Part shown: positions 59,072 to 64,000 of the stretch, in pieces
How positions within the stretch are numbered: the stretch's first letter is position 1
How the letters are laid out: each line of letters opens with the position of its first letter
Assembly (NCBI GenBank): GCA_030737835.1
Contig: CM060849.1
Location: 12,915,716-12,979,715, forward strand
Length of the DNA stretch: 64,000 bases
Direction of reading: 5' to 3'
Origin: Acorus gramineus
Lineage: Eukaryota; Streptophyta; Magnoliopsida; Acorales; Acoraceae
Notes under the pieces: generated by a model
The model's input: only the letters and a program-made list of their open reading frames with translations
The model's database searches: none
What the model was told of the DNA's origin: nothing
Made by a program: the position numbers and the translations under genes

Positions 59072-60981
59072 ATGCATGTGCAGGCGTTTCGTTTCAAAGT
59101 GGCTAAGAGGGGAGACTTGGATGGGTGTGAAAGAAGAAGGGGTGAAGAGGAGGAAGAAGAGGAGGTGACAGTGGTGGGTCTGCCTCCGGCGCCTCCGACG
59201 GCAATGGAGGTGTTTTCCGGTCTCGGACGGGCTAGGGAGATGTCGGCGATGGTTTCGGCTTTGACACGTGTGGTGTCCGGAGAGAGAGACGACGATGGTG
59301 GAGATCATAATGTGGAGGATTGGGTCTCTGCTTTTGCTTGTGGTGGTGGTGGTGTTGGTGGTGTGAAGAGGGAGAGGGAGGAGGGTGGTGGTGGTGGTGT
59401 TGGGGGAGGGGTTTGGCCAGAGGAGGCGATGAGGTTTAGTAGAGGATATGTTGATTTCAGGGGCTCTTGTGGTGGTGAGTCTTCTTCATCATTTGTTGGA
59501 GGTATGCTTTTTTTATGGGATTTGTTAACTTTGTTTTCTAATATATATATTTTTGTTTTGTTTTGAGAGATGATTGGAATACTTGAATTAGATTTGTTTT
59601 TAGTTTAAAACGGTATTACATCCAAGTCTGTGAACAATTCATATACTTTGATACATTTATATATATATAAATATAGATATATGGATGACGTATATATTTT
59701 GAGATGGATTGAATTAGATTGGTTTTGGTTTTAAATGTTATTAGTTTATGTTGATAATCTATATACCATGAGGTATTACCTCTTTAAATTATTATGTTAC
59801 CTGTATTAAAGTTAAAACATACCATGGTCACGATCACAAAAATTGAGTTTAAAATTGATTTTGCATGAAGCGGTCTCTTCACAATTTCTGAATAATTCTC
59901 AGGTTCTAGATACCTTTTCAGTAAACTCAATTTGTAATTTTTTACTCTAACTTTTTTGTTTGAAGACGGTTTTAAAAAAATAATAATTTTTTTTTTGCTC
60001 GTATCCATTTCCAGTGTGAGTGGTATTTCTTTATTTTATTTGTACCCATATCGTACCCCCAGGACACAACAAGCAAGATATAAAAATATAAAAAACAGGA
60101 TATGATCCAAACCCCTTGCCCCCTTCTAACTTATCTTCTCAAAATCTTTTATCTCTGCTACCTTTTTTATAAAAAAAAAAAAAAAAATCTTTTATCTCTG
60201 TCTCTGTTTTTTTTTCTCTAAAAAAACCCCTTCTAACTCAAAATCTCAAAATCTCTCTCTCTTAACTTTGTCTATTCTCTCTCTAAAAATCACAGAACAA
60301 CAACAACAACAAAATCCCAGCTTGTCAACATTCACACCAACAGAAACATCAACAACATCACTACAGAGTCCATCCCCATCATCCGCCGTCGAATCTCCAT
60401 CAGCCCATCAACAACAACAACAACATCAACAGAGGAGGCGATACAGGGGTGTCCGGCAGCGGCCGTGGGGGAAGTGGGCGGCGGAGATCCGGGACCCCCA
60501 CAAGGCGGCGCGCGTCTGGCTCGGCACCTTCGACACGGCCGAGGCCGCCGCCCGCGCCTACGACGAGGCCGCCCTCCGCTTCCGCGGCAACCGCGCCAAG
60601 CTCAACTTCCCAGAGGACGCCCATCTCCGGCCGGTTCCGCCTCCACCGCCGGTGACGGTTCCGACGACGACCCATTACGGGGTACCCCCCGGTGGACAAA
60701 CCCTCTTGACGGCGCCGGCGTTGGGGGACTACGTGGAGTATTCGAGGCTGCTGTTGCAGCAGCAGCAGCCGACGAGCTTGCTTGATCAGATGGTGTTTGG
60801 TTCTTCTTCTTCTTCGGCGGCGGCGACTGTGGGTGGGTTTCCTCTGTTTTATGGGATGGGAGTGGATGTGGATCAGATTCGGCGGACGGGGGGTGGTGGT
60901 GGGTCAGATTTTTTGGAGGGGGATTGGGCGGAGTCCGGTGGGAGATATCAAAATCCGCCGCCGCCGCCGGCGACTGATTGA
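59072..60981 (+). CDS. AP2/ERF transcription factor, group X (ABR1/ERF110-like), 2 exons
   Basis: A nuclear DNA-binding regulator of stress or hormone responses. Exon 1 59072-59501 and exon 2 60296-60981 join in phase 1 (VGG then EQQQQQ) to give 371 aa. The start [14 protein letters not shown] resembles the short KVAN-type N-terminus of group X. Residues 55-70, [16 protein letters not shown], are a hallmark of that group. There are poly-Gln stretches before the domain. The AP2 domain at about 193-250 runs from [18 protein letters not shown] to [10 protein letters not shown], with the ERF-type Ala and Asp (WAAEIRD, GTFDTAE). The C-terminus is Pro/Gly/Gln-rich, a possible activation region. An open frame continues upstream of 60296, but starting there would lose the family N-terminus; the splice AAAAATCACAG/AA is preferred. 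Exon 2 is strongly GC-rich. Assignment to group X rests on motif memory. Confidence 0.88.
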
Positions 60982-61775
60982 AGAAGTCATTTTGTATGAC
61001 TTTTTTTATTTTTCAAATTTGATTACAAAGACTGGGTTTGGAATTATGTGATTGGGTTTTCCATTGTTTTGATTTTTTTTTTTTTGTTGGGTATTCAAAG
61101 TTGGATTTTGGTTCTTTGAAGAGTGGGATGGGAGAGCATTTTTATACGAGTAATATCAGGCCCTCACTCACAAGTTTTACTAGTTATCATTATCTTATTG
61201 GTTGGTTTGATGACTTTTAAAAAGAGATAAAAATGTAAAAAATAAAAAATACCCCCACTTAAAATCCCTAGTCTCTCGTTCATCAATAACCCCTCTCCTT
61301 CACTTTCGGTGAGTCACAATCAACATTCAAAATCAAAACAACAAATGTTTGGACAATCAGATGAGACTTTTTTTTTCTTTGCAAACCCAAAATTTGTTCG
61401 TTAGATACCCCCATTTCAATATGAAGATTCTTTGCAGTTTTTTCAACATCAGATTCAAACAATAACGACGAGCATTAAACCCCTTCTGTTTTTATTTTTT
61501 CTTGTTTTAATTTTTTTTTTTTTTGTGTTTTGCTTGAATCACATTTTTTTATATATATATATAGATTTATGGTTTTGAAGTAATATAGATTGTATTTTGT
61601 CAAACAATTTTTTTGATGAAATGTAACTTTTAATGAGGTTTCTAATGAATTCTTCAAAAGAATGCAACTCTTCTAAAACTGTGTAAAATATAACAGTTTT
61701 ATGTTACTCTGTTACATTTTGTTATATAAAAGACATGATTTCTCAGACGTTCCAGTTTTTTTCATGATACGCAAG
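60982..61775. other. 3' flank of the ERF gene, intergenic
   Basis: It holds the probable ERF 3' UTR followed by AT-rich DNA with a (TA)n run near 61549-61562. No gene seen. Confidence 0.4.
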
Positions 61776-62240
61776 AATGTGACAATTTTATTTTCTTCCT
61801 TCAATAAATGTAACAAACAATTAAAGAGATGATTTATTTTTAAATTTGTGGAACCAATATAAGATGTGCTGGTAAATGTTTTAATTTGTTACATTTATAT
61901 ATGAATGTAACAAAAAACAGTATGTGAGTTGAAACATTCATAAACTTTAATCATAAATGTCATAACAATTAGTTGTTTTGGTTTTGTTGCATTTATGTGA
62001 TTATAACTGTTACAGAAATGTGACATTTTTAGTTTCTTCCTTTAATAAATGTAACAGACAATTAAAGAGATGATTTATTTTTAAATTTGTGGAACCAATG
62101 TAAGATGTGTTGGTAAATGTTTCAATTTGTTACATTTATATAAATGTAACAAAAAAACACTATATGGGTTAAAACATTCATGAACTTTAACAATTAGTTG
62201 TTTTGATTTTGTTACATTTATGTGATTATAACTGTCACAG
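61776..62240 (+). repeat. ~240-bp tandem repeat, two units, ATGTAAC-rich
   Basis: Unit 1 (about 61776-62016) and unit 2 (about 62017-62240) align throughout: AATGTGACA, TCTTCCTT, AATAAATGTAACA, AATTAAAGAGATGATTTATT, TTGTGGAACCAAT, TTTGTTACATTTATAT and GTGATTATAACTGT. Unit 2 has lost ~15 bases. Short ATGTAAC/GTTACAT words continue on both sides (61690-61730 and 62240-62400) and at the other end of the window (1-130). Confidence 0.8.
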
Positions 62241-63269
62241 AATATAACAGTGTTGCATAAATGTAAATGTAACAGTCTTATGATTATGTAACTGTATTGT
62301 ATAAATGTAACAGTAACTTTTAATCTGACAGTTTTATGACTAAAAATGTGCAACAATTTAAAAAATAATAATGTATAAATGTGTTTGACTGTTACATCGT
62401 CAACAATCCAAATAATAAAAAAAAACCCAAATATGTGACTTCCAAATCCTCAAAAGCTGAAGAATCCTCTAAAAATCAAATTAGTGGTTGAAAAATCTTC
62501 CAAAACACATTTATGATATGCTGTTATGTGTTCTTCAAAACAACAATAATGTTAAAAAAAATCAATTACTTAACAATTTAATTGTGATTAACACAAAAAA
62601 ACGGCAATTAAAACTCCACTCTTTGTACGGTTTCATAAGTGAAAATCGTAACCGTCTCCTTGATCACGGGGAGTAGTTACCTAAAAACGTATGGAGGGTA
62701 TAATAGGTATTAAGCATATACCACCTTATGTAGTTTATAATGGGCTTGAAAATCATTATTGTTTTTATAATCACGTAAAATACGTGTGTGTAGACAGGTG
62801 ATTTATCAAATACCAAGATCAAAGTATTGTTAAATACCACGAATTCAAATTTCTAGAGGAATGACTTGGCATCCGACTAATAATTTGATTGAAGAGCTTA
62901 TATATTCATTCATTAATTAGACAAAGTTTTCATGACAAATGAAATTTTATGCAAATTTTTTTATTTTTTTGGGGGGCATTGAGAATTTGAGATGATCGTT
63001 AACTCCACAGAAGCACTTAATATTCAGGATGCTGTGATAACTGTTGAGATGATGGAGAATCTCATGAAGAATCTTTTGACATCAACCCGAATGGTATAAC
63101 CCGAACCCAACCCGATCCTTGACCCACACGTTCAGGTCAGGTTTGGGTTAGGTTCAAGTTTAGATTTGGTTCAAGGTTTAGATTGAATTGGGTCAGGTCA
63201 TGTCGAGTTTAGGTTTTTGTTAGTAAAAGAGTCCATTTTAAAAAACAAGTGTAAAATTATTATGGGTGA
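62241..63269. other. Intergenic DNA
   Basis: The first part continues the ATGTAAC words. 63080-63225 is built of degenerate GGTTYRGGTTnGGGT-like words on one or both strands, the style of a decayed repeat. No gene is supported. Confidence 0.4.
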
Positions 63270-63534
63270 TGTTACACTTAGATCCATTTTCTGACTCAAT
63301 TTCAGCCTTCTATGCGTCGATAGAAAATTAATGACGCATATGCTCACTTTAACAAAACATATGTTTCGAAAGAATTTTTTTACATTTTATATAAATGCAT
63401 TCATGCAATTCATTAGAGTATATGCTTCATTTTTTATAAAAACATGTAACTCATTAGATGAGGTATACTAGTTTTAAAAAATTTAAAATTTATGTAGACT
63501 GAAATTGAGGCTGGAAATGGGGATGGATATAACA
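63270..63534. mobile_element. TIR element of the TGTTACAC family, copy 2
   Basis: The ends TGTTACACTTAGATCC and GGATGGATATAACA, then GACTCAATTTCAG and CTGAAATTGAGGCTGG, form ~35-bp inverted repeats. The interior holds ATGCGTCGATAGAAAAT and TCATTAGATGAGGTATAC as in copy 1 (11105-11372) but reversed relative to it. Confidence 0.6.
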
Positions 63535-64000
63535 TTATCCAATTATTATATATATATATTGTAACTTAAAAGAAAAAATACGTTTAAATCAAAGATGAAC
63601 ATGTATTAAGGGTGGTGAATCTGTCTTTTATGTTTGTTGAAGGTTTGGCGGTTGATAATCTCATCTGTTAAGATGGAATGAAAGAGGCAGGATTTCTTTT
63701 CTCTTTTTGGTGTAGAAGAAAGTGCAATTTTTGCTTTCAAGAATAGCTCCAAGAAGAAGGGGGGAAGAAGTTCAGTTTATAATTTTATTTTATTTTTTTT
63801 TTATCTTAGTTGAATCAAAGAAAATGATATACTCCACTTAACAGACTGATCCTCAATTTACCATACACAAAAATATAAAAGAACATCATTTTTATTGTAT
63901 TTTTATCTTTAATGATTTTTAAGAACTCTTTGGATTCAGGTTAAGTCCGGCAGCCTAACCCGTCCTCTTAATCTGAACCTAATCTGAATTGAGTTCGGTT
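63535..64000. other. Intergenic DNA at window end
   Basis: AT-rich with no supported exon. The last ~60 bases resume TCCGGCAGCCTAACCCG-like words similar to those near 63090 and are cut by the window edge. Confidence 0.35.

Noticed and set aside
60268..60295. Single-exon ERF starting at 60268
   Set aside because: The start context is pyrimidine-rich intron ending in CAG, and exon 1 at 59072-59501 supplies the group-specific [12 protein letters not shown] motif in matching phase.
61776..62240. CRISPR-like array
   Set aside because: Two long diverged tandem units without regular short repeats and spacers, in a plant nuclear context.

Overview
The window is nuclear DNA of a flowering plant. 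The evidence is spliced genes with GT-AG introns up to 6 kb, plant-specific families (class III peroxidase, AP2/ERF factor), AT-rich intergenic DNA, and many plant-type transposable elements: Ty1/copia with a tRNA-iMet-type primer site, MITEs with GTTTGG-type termini, tRNA-derived SINE-like units and L1-type LINE pieces. The GC-rich peroxidase and ERF exons, and the feel of the ribonucleotide reductase protein, lean towards a monocot. That is an inference, and no species can be named.

Four host genes are supported, all on the + strand: a secreted class III peroxidase of the PER12 type (2651-5448, 3 exons, 348 aa); a DHHC-type protein S-acyltransferase (16371-32502, 5 exons, 422 aa); the ribonucleotide reductase large subunit RNR1 (35231-42886, 16 exons, 810 aa); and an AP2/ERF factor of the group X (ABR1/ERF110-like) type (59072-60981, 2 exons, 371 aa). 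They do not form an operon or an obvious cluster. They act respectively in the wall/apoplast, in endomembranes, in cytosolic dNTP synthesis, and in the nucleus.

The rest is largely mobile or repetitive. Between the peroxidase and the acyltransferase (5.4-16.3 kb) lie short TIR elements, including two members of one TTA-target MITE family, and several foldback elements. Acyltransferase intron 1 holds a ~575-bp foldback. Its intron 2 holds a nearly complete sense-oriented Ty1/copia element (20996-25946) with an intact pol frame but a damaged gag. Its intron 3 holds a 52-bp exact tandem duplication, a SINE-like unit, an LTR-like stretch and an antisense LINE remnant. From 43 to 58.5 kb I see no host gene, but there is a 622-bp GC-rich element with ~107-bp terminal inverted repeats, a local segmental duplication, and a 5'-truncated LINE with a 15-bp target-site duplication and poly(A). 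The last 4 kb carries a ~240-bp tandem repeat rich in ATGTAAC.

The most notable observation is in RNR1. An exact 40-bp tandem duplication straddles the 3' splice site of exon 10. Use of the first acceptor gives a frameshift and a stop. Use of the duplicated second acceptor restores an 810-aa protein with every catalytic residue in its expected position. I see no convincing new multi-gene system; the unusual content lies in the repeats and in this splice-site duplication.
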